From positions 1-64,000 of the forward strand of contig JAHWDD010000006.1 in the NCBI GenBank assembly GCA_023897205.1: a DNA stretch of 64,000 bases, in the 5' to 3' direction. The stretch is from Exophiala sp. HKRS030 (taxonomy: Eukaryota > Ascomycota > Eurotiomycetes > Chaetothyriales > Herpotrichiellaceae). The position numbers and the translations under genes were made by a program. The notes below the pieces were generated by a model. That model did no database searches and was not told the DNA's origin. It saw only the letters and a list, made by a program, of their open reading frames with translations. The first letter of the stretch is position 1; every line of letters begins with the position of its first letter. Below, in pieces: positions 35,207-45,910 of the stretch.

Positions 35207-35897
35207 TAACTACATACTATGGTAGAGGGATAGGAGAAATCAGTACCGTCCTTTTTGGCCTTTCACACGATTCATTCCCCAACTCAATTGTAATCGGGGC
35301 AGATATTCCTTGGGTTGTATGGTCTTCCTCTAAGCTACTGTTACATCAGTCAGGTTGGTTTACAGCCTGGCGAATAAATTATGTTTCGTCAGGTCTTCGT
35401 CAGCGGTTACTTCTATTGGTTTCTCAACGAAACCCGAACCAACAGGACGGTAGCTCTATAGTTTTATCGAGTTGTCTGTCCATGGCCCTCTATGTCCGAC
35501 TGGCCTGAGCGAAAGCATTGAAGTTCGATTTGTGCCTGCAATAAGCCAAGGGACAGATCGGGTCCCGGAGGCCGGGGCCCGGAACATGAAAGTCTGCGGC
35601 TCCGAATCTTTTTGGCATGGACGCTTATACATCACCCAACCGATTCGTCGCGGGGAGGACTGCACAACTCCGAGTTCCCCGGATCTTCCTCCTTTGTCCG
35701 GAGATGCATGCACGGGGCGCTCGGTGAATTGTTGGTCCATGCCGGCAATAGCCGTCGCAGTACAGGAATATTCCTTAGCTTCGACACGTGAGCAGGCCAG
35801 TACCCCTTGTTCTTCCCCTCCTTTAGATATAGCAAAACATGAAGCGCTTGTGCCGTTGCTGCAGACACATTAAACGATCCCAGTGTGCCGCAATACC
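35207..35897. other. Intergenic, upstream of E1-alpha
   Basis: 690 bases without a gene. Frames at 35472-35873 and 35868-35632 overlap on opposite strands and neither has protein features I trust. Confidence 0.4.
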
Positions 35898-37468
35898 ATG
35901 TTCAGGCTCGTCTCGGAGGTTGCGCACGCTGGGCGACTGTTGAGAGTAGCTGCAGGGAACAACGCATCAATTCAACGGCGCTGGCTATCGAGTTCAGTTA
36001 GTCGATGCAGTGCACACATGTGAGTTATAACTCCTCATATCAAACACATCTGCTAAAACTCAGCAGATCGCACTTTCCCGGTGCACCTCAAAGCCCTCTC
36101 ACAACAGGCCTGCACTTCACTCCACCAGCAGCGTTGGCTCCTATTCCAGTATACCGCGTATTGGATGAAAATGGCAAAGTTCTTGATGAGACTGGCAATG
36201 GAGTGTCGGATATCACCGACGAAGAAGTCCTGATCTGGTATCGAAACATGTTAACAGGTAAGATGCGCCGTTCCGACAAAATACGGTCGTTACGGAAAAT
36301 TAATCGTGGTCAAAAGTCAATATTCTTGATTCCATAATGTTTGAAGCCCAAAGACAAGGACGAGTTAGCTTTTACATGGTATGATGTCTCAATACTGTAG
36401 CTGAACCTCTCATGCTGATCGCGTGTTGCCTAGGTATCTGCTGGAGAAGAAGCCGTCACGGTGGGCTCGGCAGCTGCCCTCGGGCCACGGGATATCATCT
36501 GCACCCAGTACAGAGAACACGGTGTCTTTCAACAACGAGGCTTTACGTTGAAAGATTTCATGAGTCAGCTGTTTGCTACCCACAATGATCCGGGGAAGGG
36601 AAGAAACATGCCCAATCACTACAGCGGAAGAACTAAAGTCGGGGTGGTAAGCGACCTACCTTCATCCAATGCACGTCTCACCATCTGACGTTCTTGTGAA
36701 TAGCATGCTGTTGCCTCAACTCTAGGAACACAGATCCCTCATGCAGTAGGTGCTGCTTATGCTCTCAAGCTCGACGCTCAAGAGAATCCTTCCGATACTC
36801 CCAGCCTTGGTGTGGTGTACTTCGGAGAAGGAGCAGCCAGCGAGGGGGACTTCCATGGCGCCATGAACCTTGCATCTGTCAAAGACTGCCCAGTTCTCTT
36901 CATGTGTCGCAATAACGGACTTGCGATATCCACTCCAACCAATGAGCAATACCGCGGTGATGGAATCGCGAGTCGTGCTATTGGTTACGGCATGGAGACA
37001 ATCCGAGTCGATGGCACGGATATCTTTGCGGTCTACAAAGCGACAAAGGAAGCACGACGAAAGGCACTAGAACGAAACCGACCCATTCTACTGGAGTTTA
37101 TGAGCTATCGTGTCTCTCATCACAGTACAAGTGATGACAGCTTTGCTTACAGAAAGCGAGGAGATGTGGAAACGTGGAAACTGAAGCACAACCCAATCTC
37201 GAGGCTAGGAAAGTGGCTGGAAGCCAAGGGTATCTGGGATGAAGATCTGGACAAGAAGGCCCGGAGCGAGATAAGACGAGAAGTTCTCCAAGAACTCGCT
37301 GCTGCGGAAAAAGAAAAGAAGCCTACCTTGAAAAGCATCTGGACTGATGTGTATGCTGAGCTCTCAGAGGAGCAAGAGGAACAACGGATAGAGCTTAGAA
37401 GGCTGATGACTGAGTACCCGGCCGAGTACGATGTTGACGGTCATGCAGAGGGGATTAATGGCCTATGA
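35898..37468 (+). CDS. BCKDHA: Branched-chain 2-oxoacid dehydrogenase E1 alpha subunit
   Basis: Thiamine-diphosphate-dependent decarboxylase subunit of the mitochondrial complex that converts the oxo-acids of Val, Leu and Ile to acyl-CoAs. Exons are separated by introns 36020-36063, 36258-36316, 36379-36433 and 36647-36703; the total is 1356 bases (451 aa). The ATG at 35898 opens a classic presequence (MFRLVSEVAHAGRLLRVAA, Arg-rich, ending RRWLSSSV). Signatures include EAQRQGRVSFYM, SAGEEAVTVGSAAAL, QYREHGVFQQRGF and the cofactor motif GEGAASEGDFHGAMN...NNGLAIS. The phosphorylation-loop equivalent is SHHSTSDDSFAY. Nothing is missing. Its stop is 145 bases from that of E1-beta, in convergent orientation. 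The symbol is that of the animal orthologue. Gene duplication versus sole copy cannot be judged here. Confidence 0.92.
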
Positions 37469-37612
37469 TGAATCTTTTTCTAAATTCGAAGTCTAGAAGC
37501 TTAGAATAATCAAAGTACTTTTTTCAGTATCGATATTTTTTCATGTACACTGGATTTCCATGCAGCAAGTATCAAAAGTAACTGCCTCTACTGAAGTGGT
37601 TGGACTACACCG

Positions 37613-38879
37613 TTAATACTCTAGGGTACGCTTGATCCCGTCATATATTCCTACAAGAATCTTTAGTATCTCCGATTTTCAAGGATGAAGGAGAGTAACT
37701 TACTTGTCCCGTCTGGAATGACATACTTCTCCCACGCCAACCCAGTATGAGTCGTAAGTCCACCGATTCTCATAACCGGAGCTTGCAGATGTAGGAATAC
37801 TTTCTCTTGTATCGTGGCGGCGACCTCGGCTCCAACCCCATAATTTACCATACTCTCATGCACCACGATTGCCCTGCCGGTCTTCTTGACACTATCCATA
37901 ATTGTTTTCCGATCCCAAGGATATATCGTCTGTAGGTCAATCAATTCGATCTGAACTCCTGGGAAGTCCTTCTCTGCCGCCTGAATGGCAGCTTCACAGG
38001 TGTAAAGTGGACGACCGTACGAGATGATGGTGACATCCTTCCCAGGCTTCAGGACTTCCGCTTTGCCGATCGGCAACGTGTAGAATTCGTCTGGTACCTC
38101 CTCAACGGCAGCTCGATACAGAATCTTTGGCTCCAGAAAGAGTACAGGATCTTGAGATTCTAGCACGGAGGCAAGAAGCAGACCCTTAGCTCGTGTAGGT
38201 GATCGTGGGACAACCACCTTGAAGCCTGGCACATGGCAGAAGACCGACTCGGGTGACTGCGAATGATACCTGTTGAAGCTGATAAGTCGACGGTTCGTGA
38301 AAAAACCCAGGAGCTCACATACAAGGCACCGTGTCCAACACCCCCGGAAGGCATTCTAATCACCATTCCACCAACGTTGGCTCCTGTCGATCCTTCTCGA
38401 TACCTGAACTTGGACGCCTCGTTTGTGATCTGATCGAAGGCCGGCCAAACATAATCGGCAAATTGTATCTCAACTATTGGTTTCCTCCCTTCTGCAGCCG
38501 CGCCGATCGCCATACCAACGATACCCTGTTCCACAATAGGTGTGTTGAACACTCTGTCTGGGCCAAACTCATCCTGCAAGCCCATCGTACAGCGGAAAAC
38601 CCCTCCGAAGCCTACGTCCTCGCCGAAACATAGCGTCTTAGGATCTTCTTTTAACGCTGTTCTGAGTCCTGCATTGACGGCCTGGAAGAGGTTCAGACGT
38701 GAGGTGCTCGATCCCTGTGGAAATTCGGGCGCCCCTGCGATAGTCTCTTTAGTATGATGTAGTAATTGTGTCTTGGAGAAATCAACTGGCACGTTTAGCC
38801 TGCGGATTGAGGATACAGCACTCGTCGTCGCGTACCCGCGATGCGGCAACGAATGCACCCAGCGTTTGATTAATGCCAT
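37613..38879 (-). CDS. BCKDHB: Branched-chain 2-oxoacid dehydrogenase E1 beta subunit
   Basis: Partner of E1 alpha in the mitochondrial alpha2-beta2 decarboxylase. Exons 38879-38323, 38269-37704 and 37650-37613 (introns 38270-38322 and 37651-37703) give 1161 bases (386 aa). The second splice restores the family motif [18 protein letters not shown], and the last one restores the conserved end [12 protein letters not shown]. Other signatures are [44 protein letters not shown] and [14 protein letters not shown]. The start at 38879 begins a presequence ([20 protein letters not shown]). In-frame upstream ATGs exist at 38939 and between, but would spoil it. It is convergent with E1 alpha and divergent from E2 over 441 bases. 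Confidence 0.92.
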
Positions 38880-39320
38880 GTGTCTACCATCAATGAATAG
38901 TATTCTCATGAAAGAAACCCAATAAGACATCCCAGTCACTCACTTTAGGTTGCTCGATGGAACATCGCCACGTGATCTTTCCCGGCGTTCGGGATGCTCG
39001 GGAAATCCAATTTCATTGAGCGGCTATCATCGGTCAAACCCCTGCATAGACAATAACTAAGAGAGGCTGGACGATCCTAGAGACATGCAAGCCCTATCGA
39101 GATGCAAGCCCTAGCGACTTGTCCCAGAAAAGCTCTAGGAAATACTTAGAATCTCGGAGTCATTCCTTGCTCCGCGAGGAGGAAGTCCATCACTCGGAGT
39201 TAGTCTCATGCACTTGACAATTAGCCCGCCGAGAATCAAAGAATCCGTAGTCTAGAGATTCAATAAAGTCGTTCAGTCGCAATCCGAGACCAAAAGTTAT
39301 CCAGGTGGTGGTTAGCAAGC
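38880..39320. promoter_or_regulatory. Divergent promoter of E1 beta and E2
   Basis: 441 bases between two start codons of subunits that must be made together. A direct repeat of CAAGCCCTA (about 39088-39111, within GATGCAAGCCCTA-like words) is present. I recognise no known operator. It would be the natural site for co-regulation by one of the zinc-cluster proteins. Confidence 0.4.
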
Positions 39321-40989
39321 ATGGAAATTGCACTCAATTTTTTAATGCGGCGTCTCGCAACTCAATACCTAAGAGGGAGTGGCATCTCGCGCGCGAGGTT
39401 TCGATATTCACAACAATATCCGACACGGCTTTTCCACGCATCCCCCGTCGTGCAGAAGGTCGTCCCTTTTATGCTGGCAGATATTGGCGAAGGTGAGCAC
39501 CTCCAATCGATCGCACTGGTAACATGGACTCAAGGGTCTAGGCATTACCCAATGTCAGGTCGTACAGTGGTTTGTCGAACCGGGGAGTCAAGTGGAACAG
39601 TTTGATCCCATTTGTGAAGTGCAGTCGGACAAGGCCTCTGTTGAGGTATGAGTAGCTCCCGATACTGAGCGCAGCTGGCTAACACTACTCTGGGTAGATC
39701 ACCTCGAGGTTCGGCGGTGTCATCAAAAGCCTCCACTATGCCGTTGATGATATGGCAATTGTTGGAAAGGTAGTGAAGACCCTCAAACTTGTCCTACGTA
39801 CGCGACTAATTGTCTCCAGGCTCTTGTCGATATCGATGTAGACGATGCGATCTCTCTAGACGATGCCGGCAGCATCTCGCAGCAACCTGGCTCAGACAAA
39901 AGTGAGCAATTGGCCAAGGACGACCTGACCTCAATGGAAGAGTCACTCCAGAGGCAGGATACAGAACAGTCACAGCAAGTGCACCCAGACACTAAAGAAA
40001 TACCTTCCGCGTCCCCGGAAGCAGCTTTATCTACATCTCGTAAAGGCGCCGCGATTGCAACACCGGCGATTCGGCACCTTCTAAGAAAGCTTCAGCTCGA
40101 CATTCACGATATTATCGGCACTGGTAAAGACGGACGGGTGAAAAAAGAAGATATTGACGCATATATATCCTCATTTGGTGCTTCCGAAGACAGCCAGAGG
40201 GCAGCGCAACCACCTCATGCAACTATGGACTCATCCCATGGAGATAAAGTGGTGAACCTGACTAACACGGAAAAGCAAATGTTTGCAGTAATGACAGAGT
40301 CACTGTCAATTCCACACTTCCTGTACAGTAACACCATCGACACTACGAATGTAGAGTACACCCGAAAAGCCATCATTGATCAGAAGCACCTTTCACCACT
40401 CTTCAAGACCGGCGCCACGGCATCAAGGATTACTATGCTGCCTTTTGTTTTGAAGGCAATATCTCAAGCCTTTAATTCCTATCCAAGACTGAATGCTCAT
40501 CTCGACCTCAAAAATAACCCAGCCAAGCCCCAGCTGACCATGAAGGCCAGCCACAACTTTGGTATCGCAGTCGACACCCCGCAAGGTCTGCTGGTCCCTG
40601 TCGTCAAGGATGTTCAGAATCATTCGGTTCTGTCTCTAGCAGCGGAGATTGGACGTCTCAACAGCCTGGCTCAAGTAGGAAAGCTGGCACCAACTGACTT
40701 CAAGGGTGCCACCTTTACAGTCAGTAATATTGGAAGCATAGGGGGAGGAGTCGTAAGCCCGGTAATTGTTGGTCCGCAAGTGGCCATAGTTGGTTTGGGC
40801 CGAACGAGATGGGTTCCAGGATTTCACACAAACGCTGCTGGCGAGGAGATAGTTGTCAAGAAGCCTGAGCTCACGTTAAACTGGAGCGCCGATCACAGAA
40901 TTCTTGATGGAGCAACGACTGCTAGGTGTGCTGAATTTGTGAGAGCATTCCTAGAAAACCCGGCTACACTGAGCCTGCTTTTGCGTTGA
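39321..40989 (+). CDS. DBT: Branched-chain 2-oxoacid dehydrogenase E2 (dihydrolipoyl transacylase)
   Basis: Core subunit that carries the acyl group from E1 to CoA on a swinging lipoyl arm. Exons 39321-39492, 39542-39645, 39698-39769 and 39820-40989 sum to 1518 bases (505 aa). Order of domains: presequence rich in Arg (to about residue 45), lipoyl domain with the modified lysine in EVQSDKASVEITSR, an acidic/Gln linker, the peripheral-subunit-binding domain (ATPAIRHLLRKLQLDI...GTGKDGRVKKEDIDAYI), a second linker, and the catalytic domain ending with the active-site motif SADHRILDGA. All parts are intact. The first splice creates EGITQCQVVQWFVEPG, which fits the family. E3 is not encoded here, as expected, since it is shared between complexes. 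Confidence 0.92.
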
Positions 40990-41236
40990 TAATATGATTG
41001 AATCACATAGAATTCACATGCTGAAGATGGTATTCAAGGTCTGACAACAACGGAAAGCAAGGCAAGAGGATCTCTGAGGTTTTTCCCCGGCGGCTATGGA
41101 AACAGCGATTTGACGAAGTCAATATGTATTCATAATTATCTGATATTCTTTTCATATAAGTAGAAATGGAAGAAAACGCTAATAACAAGACACAATCAAC
41201 AAATTAGAGTACCTCAAAACCCGTAGGTCATGTTTG

Positions 41237-42118
41237 TCACGATAGACTCAACGTGACTGGCTGTTTTGCGGTAGCTGCGCCGCCTTCAGTGAGCCTTACC
41301 GGCACGACCATGTTGTTCGTAGACGAGCGATCACCAACTAGGAGATCTACGCCATATGCTATGACCCATTGAGTGATGGTGGGCCAAACGCTGGAGTTGG
41401 GAGTCCGAAGGGCCCAAAGTCCGCTTGTTTGAATGGATTGCGTGATTTCAGCGATAGTTAAGAGTTGACTCGTGTCGGCGTTCCAGAACAGACACGAGTC
41501 AAACTGGAAGCATCTGTAGAGAAACATGCTGATATTGTCTGGAGAGACTGTCTGTCGGTCCCTCTCAGTGTCCGCGGGTATTTGGCCGACCGCCTCAAGG
41601 AGGACTCGAGCAAGCGTGCTATTGGAAACACCAATGCCAGCGTTGTCCAGAACAGTTTGTATATTTTGAATAAGACTTGCTGTCGACCCGGTATTGTTTT
41701 GAAAGCTGAGGATCTGGGGAAGACTCTCTTCCTCGGCCTCGAGTCTGTCCAAGAGAGGCCCGTCCGGATTCGGTCCGTTCACGTCCCAAGGGTTTGGGTT
41801 GGTGCTGTTGAAGTTGAAGCCACGGAGATCAGGAGGGGACAACATGGCAGCGATAGTCCAATCCCCGTTGGTGTATGCGGCTGCCGGCGTGCCACCAGGA
41901 ATAGATGTTGTCGAACTACTAGGCCTGGTCAAAGATGAGGACGATATTGAGGGTGAGATTAGGGACCTGGATGAGGATGAGGATGTGGGTGCGGTACAAG
42001 CTGTGATTGTGACAGTGTATGTAGCACCAGACCAGTCATCCCAGGCAGTGGGGAGAGAAGAGACATTTATCACGATACTGGCTAGGACGAGACTTTGGAA
42101 GAAATTGGACAATGCCAT
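41237..42118 (-). CDS. Secreted Ser/Thr-rich protein, function unknown
   Basis: Intronless, 293 aa from the ATG at 42118. That start is preferred over 42142 because it opens directly into a signal peptide (MALSNFFQSLVLASIVINV, cleavage probable after SSLPTA). A linker almost entirely of Ser and Thr follows (residues about 45-75), likely O-glycosylated. Then comes a folded domain with NPNPWDVNGPNPDGPLL, several N-glycosylation sites and only three cysteines. I do not recognise a family. It is probably an extracellular or wall-associated protein. The neighbour across 1.1 kb, read the other way, is also predicted to be secreted. Confidence 0.6.
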   Translation of the reverse strand: MALSNFFQSLVLASIVINVSSLPTAWDDWSGATYTVTITACTAPTSSSSSRSLISPSISSSSLTRPSSSTTSIPGGTPAAAYTNGDWTIAAMLSPPDLRGFNFNSTNPNPWDVNGPNPDGPLLDRLEAEEESLPQILSFQNNTGSTASLIQNIQTVLDNAGIGVSNSTLARVLLEAVGQIPADTERDRQTVSPDNISMFLYRCFQFDSCLFWNADTSQLLTIAEITQSIQTSGLWALRTPNSSVWPTITQWVIAYGVDLLVGDRSSTNNMVVPVRLTEGGAATAKQPVTLSLS

Positions 42119-43245
42119 GGTGTTTTGAGGCTGGCTCTGCAACGTCCAAATTTTAGGGCAATATGCTGAAAATTTGTGAGCAAAGCTGAACGATGATGAT
42201 GACGATATGAGTAAGCTGTATATAATGAAGCATATTCATGATATAGCCTTGCATCCAAACTTATAGATAAACCTGAGGACATTGTTCAAGATAGATTCAC
42301 ATAAAATAGGTGGTCGGTATGCTGTGAAAAGAGACTATAGCGACACATTCTGTCACAACGGGGTTGGGAGTACTATATTGTTGACAGCCAGCCTCGTCTT
42401 TTTGACGGATGCAAAAAACAGCCTTGAGAGCTAGCTTCGCACCCGGACGTCTAGAAGGACAGTGCATGACGGTCGACCAATGAAACCTCAGACTGGCCAG
42501 CCAGAGACTGATTTAAGACTTCATTAAGGCCGTGCTTATAGGTTTTTGCTGGGAGACTGGGAAAGCCACCATATGCAAATATAGTATACAACATGTGTTG
42601 AGGAGTAGAGTAGGCACCATACATAAGCCAAAGGTGGTAGAATAGCTTAGCTTGCCCGGATCTTGAGGGCTTATGGCAAGTTTAGCTATGGCGAAAGATG
42701 TCCGGCGTGGCTCCAGGTGAGGAAACGCCTAGATATAGTCTGCAGTTCATACAAACCTTGATACACCGTCCAGGAGTAAAGAACCACAGGCATATGCACC
42801 AACAGTTTGCCAACAGGTTGGCAACAGCTTATGTTCTAGAATAATTGTCCGTGCTTTGGACTTGGTTCCTCGCCAGGTCTAATCTCCGATTAGGTTTCGT
42901 GGGGTGATCGGACAACGGTGCTCAGGCCAGCCAGTGTTCGAGGCTTCGCCATTAATCTTAACGGCCAAAACTACAAGTCGAACAAGGTTCTCATTATTTG
43001 ATAGGCTCGGTAGTCCTGCTATCTCTCTCGAGAGAGACACAGGCCATGTCGCCACGGTGATAACGGGGTTGCCCTGGCTCTAAGCTCGATCTACACTTTA
43101 TGGCTACTATAGCATCGGCACGAGTATGGTGACGATGAGGAAAGGAGCAGACTACCATGTCCTCTGTATGTTATATATCGCCGCGGTTACATTCGTCTCA
43201 GTATTCAAATCATTGAAAAATATTCGCCACTGTCTCCTCAACGAC
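42119..43245. other. Intergenic between two divergent secreted-protein genes
   Basis: 1.1 kb with normal composition and no gene seen. In-frame codons upstream of 43246 (from 43126) could extend the right-hand gene but would bury its signal peptide. Confidence 0.4.
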
Positions 43246-44319
43246 ATGGCTTCACAATCGTTAATACTTCTCTCTCTGGTCCCGTTCTGTCTAGCAGGCC
43301 TTCAGGTCCCGTTGACGATTATCAATTTATCACCTTTTCCAGCGGTGATTGACATGAATGGGGATTCCAATTGCATCAAGGGGTCATTCAACCCTAGTGA
43401 TCTCAACTCTTACTACTCAAGCTGGCCCAGCTCGAACCTGGTCAACGATTACGATGATGGCAAAATTTCCTCTGATATGGACAACTTTCTCCAAACGTAT
43501 AAACAAATTTTTGGCATCAACGACCTGGGATCGCGGCGGTACTCCATGTACAGCGGTGTGACAACCCTACCAGCGGCCGCGGTCAACCAAACTACTCCGT
43601 TTGGCGTTTTCGAGACCGAAATGGCGGGTAGCGGCACCTGCTTCGGGTCCAAGTCATGGAAGAAGTTCACAATTACAGCTGGACCGACGACGACATTCCT
43701 TCAAATTTACGACCCTCCTACGTCGAATTGGCAGATTATCAAAGATCCCGATGGGCCAAACCCTCTGGCGGTTGACATCGGCCCGGGTGGTAAGGCCAAT
43801 GTGGTTCGCGTTGTTATCGACGCCGTCTTTGGCGCCGCGACCATAGCCTTAACTTTTTTTGGCCTCACTGAACTGGGTGTGGCGGCTCGTGCAGGAGCTC
43901 TGGCTTTGTCGGCGGCGACTCCGGCATTCTATACTTCGACAGTTCTTGTCCCTGGTATAATCAATGCTCTGATTGTCGGCGGAGTCACGGTCGTCGTCGG
44001 CGGTGGAGGTATGACTCCTTTCGCTCTAAATGTCAGTCGAGCAACTTTTGGGCTAATTCTGTTTCTAGGTTTCGCAGCCGTTGCACTGGTCCCAGGACAA
44101 GACCAGGTCAGTGGAGCTCCTAAGACAGTCACGCCAAAATCTCTTGGGTTCTACGACGTCTATTCAGGTATCGATCTCTCAGACCGTAGTTGTTGTCTGA
44201 TGGGCGATAATATCATGGGCGAATTTGATTGCCTTGTTGCCAGTACATCAATCGTTATTCAGGCCGACGGCACAACGTTTGCGATTCCTATGCCACAAAT
44301 ATCGAGAGCATGGACGTAA
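43246..44319 (+). CDS. Secreted protein with a glycine-rich hydrophobic core, unknown
   Basis: 357 aa from the ATG at 43246, which begins a good signal peptide (MASQSLILLSLVPFCLAG). An upstream in-frame start at 43126 exists but is less likely. A soluble N-terminal half (with FNPSDLNSYYSSWPSS and a GTCFGSKSWKKF turn) is followed by about 110 residues of unusual Ala/Val/Gly-rich hydrophobic sequence, including NALIVGGVTVVVGGGGMTPF. The C-terminal domain has paired cysteines (SCCLMGDN...DC). I recognise no family. Just beyond the stop, another frame (44330-44578, with HQRDLKAKGLDDTVIMSKIA) reads like protein, so the true 3' end may lie near 44578 after a missed splice or a frameshift. Confidence 0.55.
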   Translation: MASQSLILLSLVPFCLAGLQVPLTIINLSPFPAVIDMNGDSNCIKGSFNPSDLNSYYSSWPSSNLVNDYDDGKISSDMDNFLQTYKQIFGINDLGSRRYSMYSGVTTLPAAAVNQTTPFGVFETEMAGSGTCFGSKSWKKFTITAGPTTTFLQIYDPPTSNWQIIKDPDGPNPLAVDIGPGGKANVVRVVIDAVFGAATIALTFFGLTELGVAARAGALALSAATPAFYTSTVLVPGIINALIVGGVTVVVGGGGMTPFALNVSRATFGLILFLGFAAVALVPGQDQVSGAPKTVTPKSLGFYDVYSGIDLSDRSCCLMGDNIMGEFDCLVASTSIVIQADGTTFAIPMPQISRAWT

Positions 44320-45109
44320 AGTGTGCCCACGAACAGCCACTCGAAAGCCAGGCGGTACAGCGCAATATTCAAGGGAACACCAAAGAGATCTCAAGGCCAA
44401 AGGACTGGATGACACAGTTATCATGTCGAAGATAGCTCAGGCTCGCGTCCACATGGCCAATAGCACAAACATCACCAAATTTTGCACATTGAAAGGCAGG
44501 GTTCGTTGTGGGGAAATCATCCCAGAAGAAGGTATACTATTACATTATATTTCTGATAGTCAAAATACCGTAACGTAATACTTGGACATAGAAGTTATAT
44601 TCTAGAAAGAAAGTGTGACTTATTATCGAGTGATTACTTTTCCGACCTACTCAAATCAAGGCCGGCCACCATTAACCTTAATTTTTTGACCTGTAATGTC
44701 GCCCGAGCGACGTTTCGGCAAAAAGATAAAACCACAGAGAAAGCTGCGGGATGTGAAGAACGATTTGGAGGATATGACATGATAAAGGACGCATTTTGAC
44801 TCGCCAGATCTGGGGTTGTCGTTCTGAGGGACCTCAATTTTGATACAGGGAATAGGTGACCCGATAAGTTACGGACTGTGTATCATCATTGCACGGAACC
44901 ATGGGAAAGTTATACTACCACTTGGATAAAAGAGTCGCGCAATACGTAGTTCAGTTGAATTGGCCTATGTTATGTACTTAATCGAACATAGCCAATTTAC
45001 CAGCCTATACTCTCTTATGAAGTTCCGTCCAGCTCATATCAAGTAGTTATTACCATTTTCCGCAGTACAAACAGATTTACTCTAGTGGCTACAAGAGTGC
45101 CATTTCTCG
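44320..45109. other. Intergenic; possible 3' continuation of the left gene
   Basis: Apart from the protein-like frame up to 44578 described with the gene on the left, I see no feature here. Confidence 0.35.
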
Positions 45110-45910
45110 TCACGAAAGCGCTGCCACCCCCAAAAGCGCTACTGCAAGGACGGTCGATAGTCCAGCAGTGTTTACCATGGCTCCGCTGCCCGTTTCCTGT
45201 GCAGCGGAGCTTCCAGTGGCGCTTGATCCTGATTCAGTTGAGCTGGGGAGAGTATTCGTAGTACTTCCTGTTGCGCGACTACTACCGTCGGCGCTGGTAC
45301 TGCGGTCGGTTGGGCCTGTTGCACTGCTAGCCGTTGAGACGGTTGACCCGGCAGCAGATGTTGTCGTTGCCGTACTGGTCGAGTTCGCACCTCCAGAAAG
45401 ATTCGGGAGGTCCAACTCTACTCCATACGCCATACAAATAGCTTTGGAACCGTCTGCAGTAACTGCGGATAGGTGTCAGTGCATTGTTATTGGATATCAC
45501 ATACAAGCCCAAGCCAGCCCACAGTCCAAGTTTTGAACAACCAAGTACTGTGACTTGGAAGGATCTCACTATTGCCTGAGTCAAGTACTAGAAGAGAGAA
45601 CTTACGAGTAATGTCTTCAGAACTGCAAAGCTGAGGGATTTGTGCGACCAGCTTATCCACGAATTCTGTGTTCTTGCATATACAGGCGATGTCAGTTAAT
45701 GGACAGCCCGAGGTCTGGATCGCTTCTAGAATAGCTTGTTGCTTAAAGGAAGAGGCATTTGTTAGCTTTCAAAATCCGACAAAAACACGAGTGTTGTAAC
45801 TATGGTGGACTCACGCCGCATTGTGGAAGATCCGAGATCGTCCCAACTTGAGCAAATGTAGGAGGAGCGAAAGCCACAACGGCTGTGATCCAAAACTTAG
45901 TTGTTCGCAT
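45110..45910 (-). CDS. CFEM-domain GPI-anchored protein 1
   Basis: Cell-wall protein with a fungal extracellular (CFEM) domain, a fold that in Candida binds haem iron. Exons 45910-45815, 45741-45606 and 45462-45110 give 585 bases (194 aa). Signal peptide MRTTKFWITAVVAFAPPTFA, then the CFEM domain (residues about 22-85) with cysteines in LPQCGQQ, TSGCPL, DIACIC, PQLCSS and KAICMAYG. A Ser/Thr-rich stalk follows, and the end is a hydrophobic tail (LSTVLAVALLGVAALS) after an Asn/Ser site suited to GPI attachment. Classical CFEM has eight cysteines; this one has six. It shares intron phases and a 136-base middle exon with the gene at 57 kb, so they are duplicates. Its position beside siderophore genes fits iron handling. 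Confidence 0.82.

Noticed and set aside
41465..41938. A 157-codon frame opposite the secreted Ser/Thr-rich protein
   Set aside because: Arg/Val-rich shadow of the Ser/Thr repeat; no protein features.
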